Below are positions 1 through 7,740 of a DNA stretch of 19,889 nucleotides, in pieces. The notes under the pieces are model-generated. The model saw only the letters and a program-made list of their open reading frames with translations, did not search any database and was not told the DNA's origin. Each line of letters starts with the position of its first letter. The stretch's first letter is position 1. The translations under genes and the position numbers were made by a program. This stretch comes from Prevotellaceae bacterium UBA7028 (GTDB lineage: Bacteria; Bacteroidota; Bacteroidia; Bacteroidales; Bacteroidaceae), in NCBI GenBank assembly GCA_002494215.1, contig DLBF01000112.1:2039-21927 (forward strand), given 5' to 3'.

Positions 1-3
1 TTA

Positions 4-45
4 TGAATTGCGAATTATGAATTGTGAATTATGAATTATGAATTA
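4..45. repeat. Heptamer array A (unit TGAATTA/TGAATTG)
   Basis: Six consecutive 7-nt units, four ending in A and two in G, with one unit starting with C instead of T. The array runs directly into the PHP gene. The ATG at 38-40 is formed at the junction of two units, so one possible start codon for that gene belongs to the repeat. The unit family also appears in array D (the stretch around 9971-9987), which suggests a common origin. No function is known to me. Confidence 0.85.
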
Positions 46-46
46 T

Positions 47-763
47 ATGAAGCCTTTACTCGATGTACACACCCATACCGTTGCAAGTGGACATGCCTAT
101 AGTACCATTCAGGAGATGGCGCACGAGGCAGCAAACCGTGGATTGCAGATTCTTGGCATTACCGAACACTCACCAGGTATCCCCGGAACATGCAATCCCA
201 TTTATTTCAGGAATCTGCATGTTGTTCCTCGCCAGATGTATGGTGTACGCTTGTTGCTTGGGTCTGAACTTAATATCTTGGATACCAAGGGAACGCTTGA
301 TTTGAGTGAATACTACTACAAGCAACTGGATATCCGCATTGCCGGCGTTCATTCCCTTTGTTGGGAGGGAGGAACCAAGGAGGAGAATACGGCAGGTGTA
401 GAGGCTGCCATCCGCAACCCGTGGACGCACATCATCAGCCATCCGGGTGACGGTACGGCTGAATTGCTGTTCGAGCCGCTTGTTTTGGCATCAAAGGAAT
501 CAAAAACTCTGTTAGAGATTAACAATAGCAGCCTGAATCCTTTGAGGAACAAAGATGCGGCTGTTGCCAACAATCTGGAAATCCTGCGTCTGTGCAAACG
601 TTACGAAGTGCCTGTCATCTTAGGCAGCGATGCGCATATCTCCTTTGATATTGCTGATTACGGCTTTATCTATCCGCTTCTTACTGAAACGGAATTCCCT
701 GAGGAGTTGATTATGAACGATAAGCCAGAGAAGTTCCTTACTTATCTAAATATCCCCCTTTGA
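47..763 (+). CDS. PHP-domain phosphatase/hydrolase, YcdX family
   Basis: Metal-dependent PHP (polymerase and histidinol phosphatase) hydrolase of the YcdX type, a soluble cytoplasmic trinuclear-metal enzyme probably acting on a phosphoester; the physiological substrate is not known. Visible ligands match the family: DVHTH near the N-terminus (His8, His10), His16, TEH (His41), the GSEL glutamate, GVHS, SHPGDG and, near the C-terminus, GSDAH. The length of 238 residues is usual. The start at 47 puts DVHTH four residues after MKP, as is common. An in-frame ATG at 38 would add only Met-Asn-Tyr and lies inside the heptamer array, so it is less convincing. No Shine-Dalgarno is seen, and the promoter must lie upstream of the window. 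The gene converges on luxS, and its stop codon lies within the shared terminator stem. Family assignment is confident; function is inferred. Confidence 0.9.
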   Translation: MKPLLDVHTHTVASGHAYSTIQEMAHEAANRGLQILGITEHSPGIPGTCNPIYFRNLHVVPRQMYGVRLLLGSELNILDTKGTLDLSEYYYKQLDIRIAGVHSLCWEGGTKEENTAGVEAAIRNPWTHIISHPGDGTAELLFEPLVLASKESKTLLEINNSSLNPLRNKDAAVANNLEILRLCKRYEVPVILGSDAHISFDIADYGFIYPLLTETEFPEELIMNDKPEKFLTYLNIPL

Positions 764-787
764 TATACTGAAATCAAAGAGGGATAT
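750..787. terminator. Bidirectional hairpin terminator between the PHP gene and luxS
   Basis: Arms 750-764 (ATATCCCCCTTTGAT) and 773-787 (ATCAAAGAGGGATAT) pair over 15 positions with one mismatch around an 8-nt loop. Both flanks are AT-rich. The left arm includes the last codons and TGA stop of the PHP gene, and luxS ends eight bases beyond the right arm. It can therefore serve both converging genes. Confidence 0.75.
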
Positions 788-794
788 ATTTATG

Positions 795-1310
795 TTAAGC
801 ATCAAAGAAGTCCATCTTTCCTTGTACCTTCGGTCGCTCAACGCCCGGATAGGTACAGCAGAATTCATTCTTCAGTCGTTCTATGTAGCGTTTGGCCTCG
901 TATTTGGCCATAGGCAGGTCGTGCATTAGGCAGTTGCCGCAGGTTGCAGGTGTCGTGCCTGGCACTTCGCCCTTAAAATCAACTACAAACTGAAATGCTT
1001 TTATCATCAATTGTCTGATTACTTCGGGGGTATGTTCTCCCTTCATAATCAGATAGTTTCCTGTTAAGCATCCCATGGGACCCCAATAGATGATATAATC
1101 CTTCCATTCCGAATCGTTGCGCAGATAGGTTGCTACCAGATGCTCTATGGTATGGATAGCGGCTGGCGCTAGGGCGGGTTCCTGATTAGGTGACGTCATT
1201 CTGATGTCGTATGTTGTAACTGGTTCACCTCCAACCTGATCTCTTCTGGAGATGTAAATTCCTGGGTGCAGATTTGTATGATCAACTGCAAAACTGGGTA
1301 TCAAATCCAT
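795..1310 (-). CDS. luxS: S-ribosylhomocysteine lyase LuxS
   Basis: Cleaves S-ribosylhomocysteine to homocysteine and 4,5-dihydroxy-2,3-pentanedione, the precursor of autoinducer-2, as part of the activated methyl cycle in the cytoplasm. The metal site is intact: HTIEH gives His53 and His57 with Glu56 as the catalytic base, and the third ligand is Cys124 in TCGNC. The second catalytic cysteine is Cys81 in GPMGC. The 171-residue length is slightly longer than the typical 155-170 and ends in a short extra tail after the conserved HDLPMAKYEAKRY region. It lies 51 bp downstream of the GH2 stop on the same strand. I see no good TAnnTTTG box in that AT-rich gap, so read-through from GH2 is possible, though a functional link is not implied. 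It converges on the PHP gene. Confidence 0.97.
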   Translation of the reverse strand: MDLIPSFAVDHTNLHPGIYISRRDQVGGEPVTTYDIRMTSPNQEPALAPAAIHTIEHLVATYLRNDSEWKDYIIYWGPMGCLTGNYLIMKGEHTPEVIRQLMIKAFQFVVDFKGEVPGTTPATCGNCLMHDLPMAKYEAKRYIERLKNEFCCTYPGVERPKVQGKMDFFDA

Positions 1311-1361
1311 GCTTATCTCAATTTTATCTTAACTTTTATCTTTTCTCTTTTATTTTTTATT

Positions 1362-4300
1362 TCAAAACAGTATTTTCTTCCTGTTGATAATATTTATTCC
1401 TGTTCTTGGCGCGTTGAGCCGTTGGGCAGAAAGATTGTACCAGCCCCCATCCAAACTTTCCAGATGGAAGGCTCCCGTTCCCTCCCCCTCGGGGGAGATG
1501 GAGGGGGGTAGTATTCCCGTGGGAAGGGGTCGTATGCCGGTAAGACCGAAGTCGATGTACTGTCCACCGCCCTTGTTGATACATTCTATAGCAATGACGT
1601 TTGTGTCGTCTGGCGTTAGGGCATCCAGTGCTTCTTGGTTAATAACAATGTTCTTGTAAACCGTAAGATAGCCGCTTTCCTTGAATGCTTCTACGCCATT
1701 AAAATAAACTGTCACGTCCTCGTCGTGATGTATTCTGCCCGTGAGGGTCTGAATCTGCTCTTGTGTGAATCCTGTAAGGTCCAGATGGTAGCGCAGACGA
1801 ATGGCGGATGTGCTCCAGGTTGTATTGATGCAGCTTCCTGGAGGATCGCCAGCTCCGAAGCCGGCCAGTCCTTCTTTCCATGAGGTATCCCCGTATTCTT
1901 TCTTGGTCCAGGTTGTGCTTGATGAGGAAGACGACGCTGTCTGGTATTTCCACTTCCGAGCTTCTTTCTCTGCTGTTGGCAGGATATCGCATTCCTCATA
2001 GAAGAACTTGTCCAGAATGTAGTCCAGCTCATCGGTAGTGATAACCAAGACAGATCCTTCCTCAGCTTCCGCTGGCAGGGATATGTCGTTCTCATCGCAA
2101 GGATACCATTTGTTTTCCGCAACGTTTCCTGTGTGACTCATAGTCTGTCCGCCATTGCTGGTTGGATTATAAAGGAGGAACCATCCTGTGTCGTCAAGGG
2201 CGGGGAAGGTTTGCGGAGCGCGTGACTTGGGTATCTGTGAACTGAAAATACGCTCCGGATCAGAGAACTTCACCGTGTTAATCTTTATGGCATTGGTCTG
2301 CGTGCTGCAGATGTTTCTGTCGTTGTTATGGAAGAATCCGGTATATTTGTCTCCTGTTTTTTCTATATGCATATCGTAAACAGAATAACCGGGGTCAAGG
2401 TACACGCGTGGTGAAGTAAATCTGCTCCAGTCCTTTGTCGTTGTCAGATAGATGCTGTTCTTGTCGCCGTTCTTTGCACTCCAATATATATAATAGGTGG
2501 ACGTCCCCTCTTCATAGATCCATTCGGGCGATTCCCCCTTGCAGACGTCTGTAGAAGATGGTTTTATCAGGATGTTTTTGTTCTCAACTTTCTTCCAGTT
2601 GACAAGGTCTTCGCTCACCAAATGATAGAATCCTATCTGAGTCTCGTCGATAGGATCTGCTAATAGATGGAAGACGTTCTTGCCGTCTATGTTAACTCTG
2701 CGAACGAAAGGTGATGTCATCTCCGTATCGGCAAATTCGCCCTGTATGATACTTCTGTTGCCATTTATGGTTGTCCATTTTGCTCCGTCCAGACTATAGG
2801 CATAGTGTAGTTTCTTGCTGGTGGGCAGGGTGTAGGTCAGCAGATAGGCTTTGCCTTCTGCACTCTTGAATTCGGGTGCAGGAGTTTTTTTCGGCATCGG
2901 CTCAACCTGAAGTTCTGAATTTTCCTTGTATTGGCAAAGTTTCAGTCCACAGTCTATGAACTGACCACCTGTTGTCTGCTTACAATGGATAGCAATCACA
3001 TTGTCTGAACCGTCTATCTTCAGGCTGTTAAGAGCTTCCGGCAGCAAGGGCCATGTCTCGTATTTGGTGTTGTAGCCTGTTGGTTTGGCGGCAAGAATGC
3101 CGTTGATGTAGATTTCGGCATCCTCGTCGTGAAAGAGCCATAGGCGTACTTCTGGAAGTTGACTAGCCTCCAGATTAGTGATTTTAAAGTTACGACGAAT
3201 CCAGATGTCATTTGTTGACCAGGATGTTCTACCGCTTCCGCCAAAGCCTGCGTTACCACTCTTCCATCCTGAGGCCGCAAAGTCTGGTGTGTACCAGTCG
3301 CTGGCAGGCTTTGTCGTTGTGTATTTCCATTGAATAGTAGAGCTTTCGTCGCCTGCGGAAACGATAGTCTTTGTCCCGGTAAGGCGGCAGTTGATGGTAC
3401 GTAGGATGTTGGCCTTCATGATAGCCTGCTGTTCAGAAGACACCTTCAGTACCTTTCTGTCGTAGGTCATCAGGCCGTTACACTCTTGCTCCACATCCGT
3501 AATCTGTGTATAGACAGACATCCACAGGCCTTTCTCCTGTTGTAGTCTTTGCAGGCAGTCTGTGTAATGGTCGTACAGGTTGCAGTAGGCGTTGGCGTCT
3601 TCTACGGTTGTGTAGTCTACATCCGAACCAGCCCACATGTGATCTTCGATAAACAGGTTAATGCCGCCGAACTCGCCGCATGAGGCAATACGCTCGTTTA
3701 CAGCATTGGCTGCTGCGCCAGGGGCAGGGTAGGAGTGAACATCCAGGAAATCGCCCATCTCAACATCTACCCATCCTGTTACGGCATGAACGAATCTGCC
3801 AGGGTCATGATTGGCTGCCATGACGCTGTTCACGGCTCTTCTGGTATGAGCCATACCCAGTTCAGCATGCTGTCCCCATCCCTCGTTCCATACTACCCAG
3901 GCACCTATGCAGGGATGATGTCGTGTTGCTTCTATGAGGGCTTCGTTCTCGCGGTAGAAGTTCTTCATGTTGTAATCCAAGGTTCCAACAGCACCGCTTC
4001 CGCACCCCGATGGCATATCCTGCCAGACAACCAGTCCGTTCTTGTCGCACCAGTCGAACCACAGGTCGTTCTCCAACTTGATGTGCTTGCGCACCATGTT
4101 CATGCCAAAGTCCTTCATTACCTGCAGATCATAGATCATTGCCTCGTAAGAGGGAGGTGTCAGCAGTCCGTCGGGCCACCAGCCCTGGTCCAAAGGACCA
4201 TACATATAAAGGGGCTTGTTGTTGAGTAATATGGCAGGATGTCCGTCAACCATGGCGCGTGAGAACTTCCTCATGCCAAAATATCCGCTAACCTTATCGG

Positions 4301-5219
4301 TTTCTTTCCCTTGTTCTTTTATGACTATGTCAAGATTGTACAGATTGGGTTCGTCGGGACTCCACAGTTTAGCGGATGGGATGGAGAGAGTGATTGCCTC
4401 GTCCGAGCTTCCTGTCTGCTCAGCCACCGTATTGTCTCCGTCCTTAACCGTCAGGGTTACCTGGCATGTGGCAGAGGTATTTACTTTGATAGAAACCGAC
4501 GAATTGTCTATATCGGGGATAGGCTCGTAATTGACAATGTGGGTTGGACTTACAGGCTCTATCCATACAGTTTGCCAGATACCACTGTTAGGTGTGTACC
4601 AGATGCCGTTGGGCGATACACTTTGCTTTCCGTTGGGCTGTCCGCCGTCTGTCGGGTCCCAAACAGCCACTTGTAGTTCTTGCTGTGTTCCTTCTTTTAA
4701 CAGGGATGTTATATCAAAGGAGAATGGCACAGAACCTCCGTCGTGAGTACCTGCCAGCTGTCCGTTTACATAGACGTAACAGCGCCAATCTACCGCTCCG
4801 AAGTGAAGCAATACATTTTTATCCTTGAAGGATTCTGGCAAGGTAAAGGTCCTGCGATACATGTGGGTAGCCTTCCTGTTGCCAGAGTAGTTCTTGTCCA
4901 TGATGCCTGAGAGTGCCGACTCAACAGGGAAGGGCACCAGAATGGCCTTCGAAAAAAGGGATTTAGTATTCTCGTAGTCGTATTTTATTGACGACCGCTT
5001 GAAGTATTGCCACACACCGTTCAGGTTCATCCAATCCTGTCTCTTCATGGAGGGACGCGGATATTCTGGCCAGACATTGTCTGCTGTCAGTTGCTCGCCC
5101 CAGGGAGTCATCACTGGAGCAGTCTGTTTTTGCCATAAACTCTGCGCATAGGCACTTCCTGTAAGGGTTAGCATGATGACCGTCAGTATCATCAGGCAGG
5201 GGAAAGTTCTCTTTTTCAT
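1362..5219 (-). CDS. Secreted multidomain glycoside hydrolase family 2 enzyme with duplicated jelly-roll and GH43-like propeller modules
   Basis: An exported 1285-residue exo-glycosidase, probably a beta-galactosidase, beta-mannosidase or related activity. Residues 1-26 are a signal peptide (MKKRTF, then a hydrophobic core ending SAYAQ). The GH2 sugar-binding, sandwich and TIM-barrel domains follow, with acid/base Glu446 in VWNEGWGQ and nucleophile Glu516 in CGEFGG. A jelly-roll module lies at about 620-761 and recurs at about 1076-1225; both contain WSTxxIxxR and HDED motifs. Between them (about 780-1073) is a five-bladed-propeller-like GH43/GH32-type region (SPEWIYE, YSVYDMH). The last 25 residues (GWYNLSAQRL, GINIINRKK) resemble Prevotella C-terminal tails. 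The start at 5219 is chosen because it begins the signal peptide; the open frame extends 49 codons further upstream but with poor signal character. It is divergent from araC, which suggests co-regulation with the GH5 gene. Substrate is uncertain. Confidence 0.92.
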   Translation of the reverse strand: MKKRTFPCLMILTVIMLTLTGSAYAQSLWQKQTAPVMTPWGEQLTADNVWPEYPRPSMKRQDWMNLNGVWQYFKRSSIKYDYENTKSLFSKAILVPFPVESALSGIMDKNYSGNRKATHMYRRTFTLPESFKDKNVLLHFGAVDWRCYVYVNGQLAGTHDGGSVPFSFDITSLLKEGTQQELQVAVWDPTDGGQPNGKQSVSPNGIWYTPNSGIWQTVWIEPVSPTHIVNYEPIPDIDNSSVSIKVNTSATCQVTLTVKDGDNTVAEQTGSSDEAITLSIPSAKLWSPDEPNLYNLDIVIKEQGKETDKVSGYFGMRKFSRAMVDGHPAILLNNKPLYMYGPLDQGWWPDGLLTPPSYEAMIYDLQVMKDFGMNMVRKHIKLENDLWFDWCDKNGLVVWQDMPSGCGSGAVGTLDYNMKNFYRENEALIEATRHHPCIGAWVVWNEGWGQHAELGMAHTRRAVNSVMAANHDPGRFVHAVTGWVDVEMGDFLDVHSYPAPGAAANAVNERIASCGEFGGINLFIEDHMWAGSDVDYTTVEDANAYCNLYDHYTDCLQRLQQEKGLWMSVYTQITDVEQECNGLMTYDRKVLKVSSEQQAIMKANILRTINCRLTGTKTIVSAGDESSTIQWKYTTTKPASDWYTPDFAASGWKSGNAGFGGSGRTSWSTNDIWIRRNFKITNLEASQLPEVRLWLFHDEDAEIYINGILAAKPTGYNTKYETWPLLPEALNSLKIDGSDNVIAIHCKQTTGGQFIDCGLKLCQYKENSELQVEPMPKKTPAPEFKSAEGKAYLLTYTLPTSKKLHYAYSLDGAKWTTINGNRSIIQGEFADTEMTSPFVRRVNIDGKNVFHLLADPIDETQIGFYHLVSEDLVNWKKVENKNILIKPSSTDVCKGESPEWIYEEGTSTYYIYWSAKNGDKNSIYLTTTKDWSRFTSPRVYLDPGYSVYDMHIEKTGDKYTGFFHNNDRNICSTQTNAIKINTVKFSDPERIFSSQIPKSRAPQTFPALDDTGWFLLYNPTSNGGQTMSHTGNVAENKWYPCDENDISLPAEAEEGSVLVITTDELDYILDKFFYEECDILPTAEKEARKWKYQTASSSSSSTTWTKKEYGDTSWKEGLAGFGAGDPPGSCINTTWSTSAIRLRYHLDLTGFTQEQIQTLTGRIHHDEDVTVYFNGVEAFKESGYLTVYKNIVINQEALDALTPDDTNVIAIECINKGGGQYIDFGLTGIRPLPTGILPPSISPEGEGTGAFHLESLDGGWYNLSAQRLNAPRTGINIINRKKILF
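1482..1525. repeat. GC-rich double-palindrome repeat inside the GH2 coding sequence
   Basis: Arms CTCCCCC (1482-1488) and GGGGGAG (1491-1497) flank a 2-nt spacer. A second palindrome follows: TTCCC (1514-1518), GT, GGGAA (1521-1525). A run of six G lies between them. The composition is unlike the surrounding gene. On the coding strand it encodes a Pro/Gly/Ser/Glu linker (ILPPSISPEGEGTG) between the second jelly-roll and the C-terminal tail. It looks like an intergenic-type repeat that entered the gene in frame. Confidence 0.6.
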
Positions 5220-5260
5220 TGCCAATCCTATAAGTGTTTGACTATTGGTTAAATAGTGCA

Positions 5261-5268
5261 CAAAAGTA
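5261..5268 (-). promoter_or_regulatory. Putative -7 box for the GH2 gene
   Basis: On the minus strand this reads TACTTTTG, a perfect match to the Bacteroidota TAnnTTTG -7 consensus. It implies a leader of about 35 nt before the start at 5219 and supports that start over the upstream in-frame ATG at 5366. No clear -33 TTG is present at the usual distance, which would fit dependence on an activator such as the divergent AraC protein. Confidence 0.5.
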
Positions 5269-5327
5269 CGCAAAATATTTAAGATGAATACGGATGACGC
5301 ATCTTTTACGTACTTTTTGATGTAAAA

Positions 5328-5359
5328 TTTGTACAATTCGCATATTTTGCGTACCTTAG
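5328..5359 (+). promoter_or_regulatory. Putative promoter for the AraC-family gene
   Basis: TTTG at 5328-5331 and TACCTTAG at 5352-5359 (one mismatch to TAnnTTTG) are separated by 20 nt, close to the Bacteroidota -33/-7 arrangement. The predicted leader is about 20 nt. The GH2 promoter box lies about 60 bp away on the opposite strand, so one regulator-bound region could serve both genes. Confidence 0.5.
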
Positions 5360-5386
5360 CAGCCAAAATTACACAATTTTAATATT

Positions 5387-6262
5387 ATGGACAACGTTAT
5401 TACGGAGATAACTCCTCTATCAGAGAAGGACTGTTTCTATATGATGGACAGGGATAAGGAATGTTTTTCTTACCCCCTGCACAAGCATGACGAGATGGAA
5501 CTTAACTTTGTGGAGAACTGTGACGGCGCCCGCCGTATTGTTGGAGATAGTATAGAAGTGCTGGGTAAGTACGACCTGGTGCTGGTTGGAAGCGGACTGG
5601 AACATACATGGGACCAGTACGACTGCCAGAGTCAGTCCATACACGAGATTACCATTCAATTCCCCGTTGACTTGCTGGGCGAGCAGTTCCTTCAGAAGAA
5701 TCAGCTCAGCAGCCTTCGTGCGATGTTCGAGAATGCAAAACGTGGTATTGCTTTCGACCTTCCTGCTATCATGGAACTGTACGGAAAGATAACCCGCATC
5801 ACGCAGGCTCAGCCCGGATTCTACAGAATGCTCGGTTTGTTGGAGATTCTTTATGAACTCTCTCTGCAGGAGAACTATCACCTGTTGGCCAGTAAGTCTT
5901 TTGCTAACGTAAAGAATGCTCCCGAGAGCAAGCGTGTACGTCAGGTTGAGGAGTATATCGACAAGAACTATAAACAGGAAATTCGTCTGAAGACACTTGC
6001 TGATATTGCAGGAATGACTCCTGCTGCCTTCAGCCGTTTCTTCCGTACCCGCACAGGAAAGACGGTTTCTGACTATATGATAGATATCCGTTTGGGACAT
6101 GCAGCCCGTCTGTTGGTGGACTCTCCTACCAGCGTTGCCGAGATTTGCTACTGCTGTGGTTTTAACAACATCAGTAACTTCAATCGCATCTTCAAGAAGA
6201 AGAAGGGTTGCTCGCCTACGGCCTTCCGCGACAACTACCATAAGAGCAAGATTATCATCTAA
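5387..6262 (+). CDS. AraC-family transcriptional regulator with N-terminal cupin domain
   Basis: Cytoplasmic one-component regulator of 291 residues. The N-terminal half (about 1-150) is a cupin-like ligand-binding domain, with the YPLHKHDEMEL metal/ligand motif and GLEHTW. The C-terminal 100 residues carry the two helix-turn-helix motifs of the AraC/XylS family (LADIAGMTPAAFSRFF and VAEICYCCGFNNISNFNRIF), ending in the signature GCSPTAFRDNY. It is transcribed away from the large GH2 gene and lies 103 bp upstream of the GH5 gene on the same strand. The simplest reading is a sugar-responsive activator of both flanking glycosidases. The ligand is not predictable from sequence. Array B separates it from the GH5 gene. 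Confidence 0.93.
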   Translation: MDNVITEITPLSEKDCFYMMDRDKECFSYPLHKHDEMELNFVENCDGARRIVGDSIEVLGKYDLVLVGSGLEHTWDQYDCQSQSIHEITIQFPVDLLGEQFLQKNQLSSLRAMFENAKRGIAFDLPAIMELYGKITRITQAQPGFYRMLGLLEILYELSLQENYHLLASKSFANVKNAPESKRVRQVEEYIDKNYKQEIRLKTLADIAGMTPAAFSRFFRTRTGKTVSDYMIDIRLGHAARLLVDSPTSVAEICYCCGFNNISNFNRIFKKKKGCSPTAFRDNYHKSKIII

Positions 6263-6272
6263 GAATAGATAC

Positions 6273-6333
6273 CTTAGACCTTAGGCGTTAGACTTTAGTC
6301 CTGAACAGATGGATAAGGCTAACGCCTAAAGTC
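6273..6333. repeat. Heptamer array B with inverted arm
   Basis: Four 7-nt units at 6273-6300 have the consensus (C/G/T)TTAG(A/G/T)C. After 18 nt, the arm 6319-6333 carries the same unit on the opposite strand. 6280-6291 pairs with 6319-6330 at 11 of 12 positions. It fills most of the 103-bp gap between the araC stop and the GH5 start. It could act as a weak terminator or attenuator, but there is no T-run typical of an intrinsic terminator. Confidence 0.8.
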
Positions 6334-6365
6334 ATTTTAATACCCAATAACCTAATGTTTTTTCA

Positions 6366-7676
6366 ATGAAACAGTCAACCATTCTCGCATTGATTATGTG
6401 CCTCGTCGGTCTTTGTGCTTGTCAACAAACCACTACCGAGGCGGAGTTTGTAACCGTTAAGGACGGTAAGTTCTTTCGTGGCGATAAGGAATACCGCTAT
6501 GTAGGCGCCAACTTCTGGTATGGTGCCATCTTAGGTAGCGAGGGCAGGGGAGGAAATCGCGAAAGACTTCTGAAGGAACTGGACTTGATGAAGGAAACCG
6601 GCATCACCACCTTGCGTGTCTTAGTGGGAGCAGAAGGGCGCGACTGTTTGGGCAGGCACATCTCTCCGATACTTCAATCCAGTCCTGGTGAATACAATGA
6701 TACCATTCTGCAGGGGCTGGATTATCTGCTTTCTGAGTTGGAGAAGCGAGAGATGACGGCAACGCTCTATCTGAATAATGCATGGGAATGGAGTGGTGGC
6801 TATGGAGCCTATCTCGAATGGGCAGGTTGTGGTCAAGCAGCAGATCCTGAGGATTGGGATGCCTTTCTGAAATATCATTGCCAGTTTGTGCAGAACGATA
6901 AGGCAAAGGAGTATGCTGCGAATCATGTCAAGTATATTGTCGGCCGTACCAATACCATTACGGGCAAACCTTATGCGGAATCACCCGCTATTCTAGCTTG
7001 GGAGTTGGCCAACGAGCCCCGTGCCTTCTCCGGCGACTCTGTTACCAAGGCATGCTTTGCCCAGTGGGTAAAGGATCAGGCAACACTCATTAAAAGCATA
7101 GATGCCAACCATCTGGTAACCACGGGTAGCGAAGGTATCTGGGGCTGTGAGTTGGATGCCGATCTCTTCCATGAGATTCATTCCTATCCCGAGATTGATT
7201 TCATCTGCATCCATATCTGGCCTTACAACTGGCATTGGATTGGTTCTGTTTCTGGTCCTATTGCTACGGCAAAGGATGTCAATGGCCCAACTTCTATGAT
7301 TGACAGCATAGACAATGCCTGCAGGAATACCGAGATTTACTTGAATGAATGTTACGAGGCCGTCAAGGACCTGAATAAACCTATGATTCTGGAGGAGTTT
7401 GGTTATCCCAGAGATAATTATACCGTTGAGGCGGGAACGCCAACCACAGGACGCGACCAATATTATCAGTTCGTCTTCAATCTGGTAAAGAACAGCGGCA
7501 AACTGGCTGGCTGTAGTTTCTGGGGTTGGGCAGGACTGGCTTCTCAGCTTCATTACAAATGGCAGCCTTGGGACGATTATACCTGCGATCCCGCCTTTGA
7601 GGAACAAGGTCTCAACTCCGTCTTTGCAGCAGATTCATCCACCCTGCGTATCATCAGGGAGTTTGCAAAAGATTGA
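6366..7676 (+). CDS. GH5 (mannanase-like, probable subfamily 7) surface lipoprotein
   Basis: Endo-acting glycoside hydrolase of 436 residues, most like mannan endo-1,4-beta-mannosidases. An N-terminal lipoprotein signal ends in LCAC with lipidated Cys19. The next residues (QQTTTEAE) contain no aspartate at +2 and are mildly acidic, which fits outer-membrane or surface anchoring. The (beta/alpha)8 catalytic domain fills the rest. Visible features are YVGANFWYG near the start, acid/base Glu217 in WELANEPR, a HIWPYNW segment and nucleophile Glu344 in LEEFGYP. Length matches single-domain GH5_7 enzymes. It is probably co-regulated with araC and the GH2 gene: the pair would give an endo-mannanase plus an exo-acting partner. 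No clear -7 box is seen in the gap, which holds array B. Subfamily and substrate are inferred from motif resemblance only. Confidence 0.88.
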   Translation: MKQSTILALIMCLVGLCACQQTTTEAEFVTVKDGKFFRGDKEYRYVGANFWYGAILGSEGRGGNRERLLKELDLMKETGITTLRVLVGAEGRDCLGRHISPILQSSPGEYNDTILQGLDYLLSELEKREMTATLYLNNAWEWSGGYGAYLEWAGCGQAADPEDWDAFLKYHCQFVQNDKAKEYAANHVKYIVGRTNTITGKPYAESPAILAWELANEPRAFSGDSVTKACFAQWVKDQATLIKSIDANHLVTTGSEGIWGCELDADLFHEIHSYPEIDFICIHIWPYNWHWIGSVSGPIATAKDVNGPTSMIDSIDNACRNTEIYLNECYEAVKDLNKPMILEEFGYPRDNYTVEAGTPTTGRDQYYQFVFNLVKNSGKLAGCSFWGWAGLASQLHYKWQPWDDYTCDPAFEEQGLNSVFAADSSTLRIIREFAKD

Positions 7677-7700
7677 TATCTGAAAAAGAGATAATCACAA

Positions 7701-7740
7701 GATACAATTAATGGGGAGTTCGCTCCCCATTAATTGTATC
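7701..7740. terminator. Perfect 18-bp hairpin with TTCG loop between converging genes
   Basis: GATACAATTAATGGGGAG (7701-7718) and its exact complement (7723-7740) flank a TTCG tetraloop (7719-7722). The right arm ends one base before the stop codon of the O-methyltransferase gene, and the GH5 stop lies 24 bp before the left arm. The UUCG loop closed by G-C is an especially stable RNA hairpin, so this is a strong candidate for a bidirectional terminator or 3'-end stabiliser. Confidence 0.88.

Noticed and set aside
5220..5366. A 49-residue N-terminal extension of the GH2 protein
   Set aside because: The extension precedes a perfectly formed signal peptide and a -7 promoter box lies within it, so translation most likely begins at 5219.
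5420..6241. A 273-codon open frame on the minus strand opposite the AraC gene
   Set aside because: It has no recognisable domain or signal and mirrors a clear AraC/HTH protein; it is a shadow of the real gene's codon bias.
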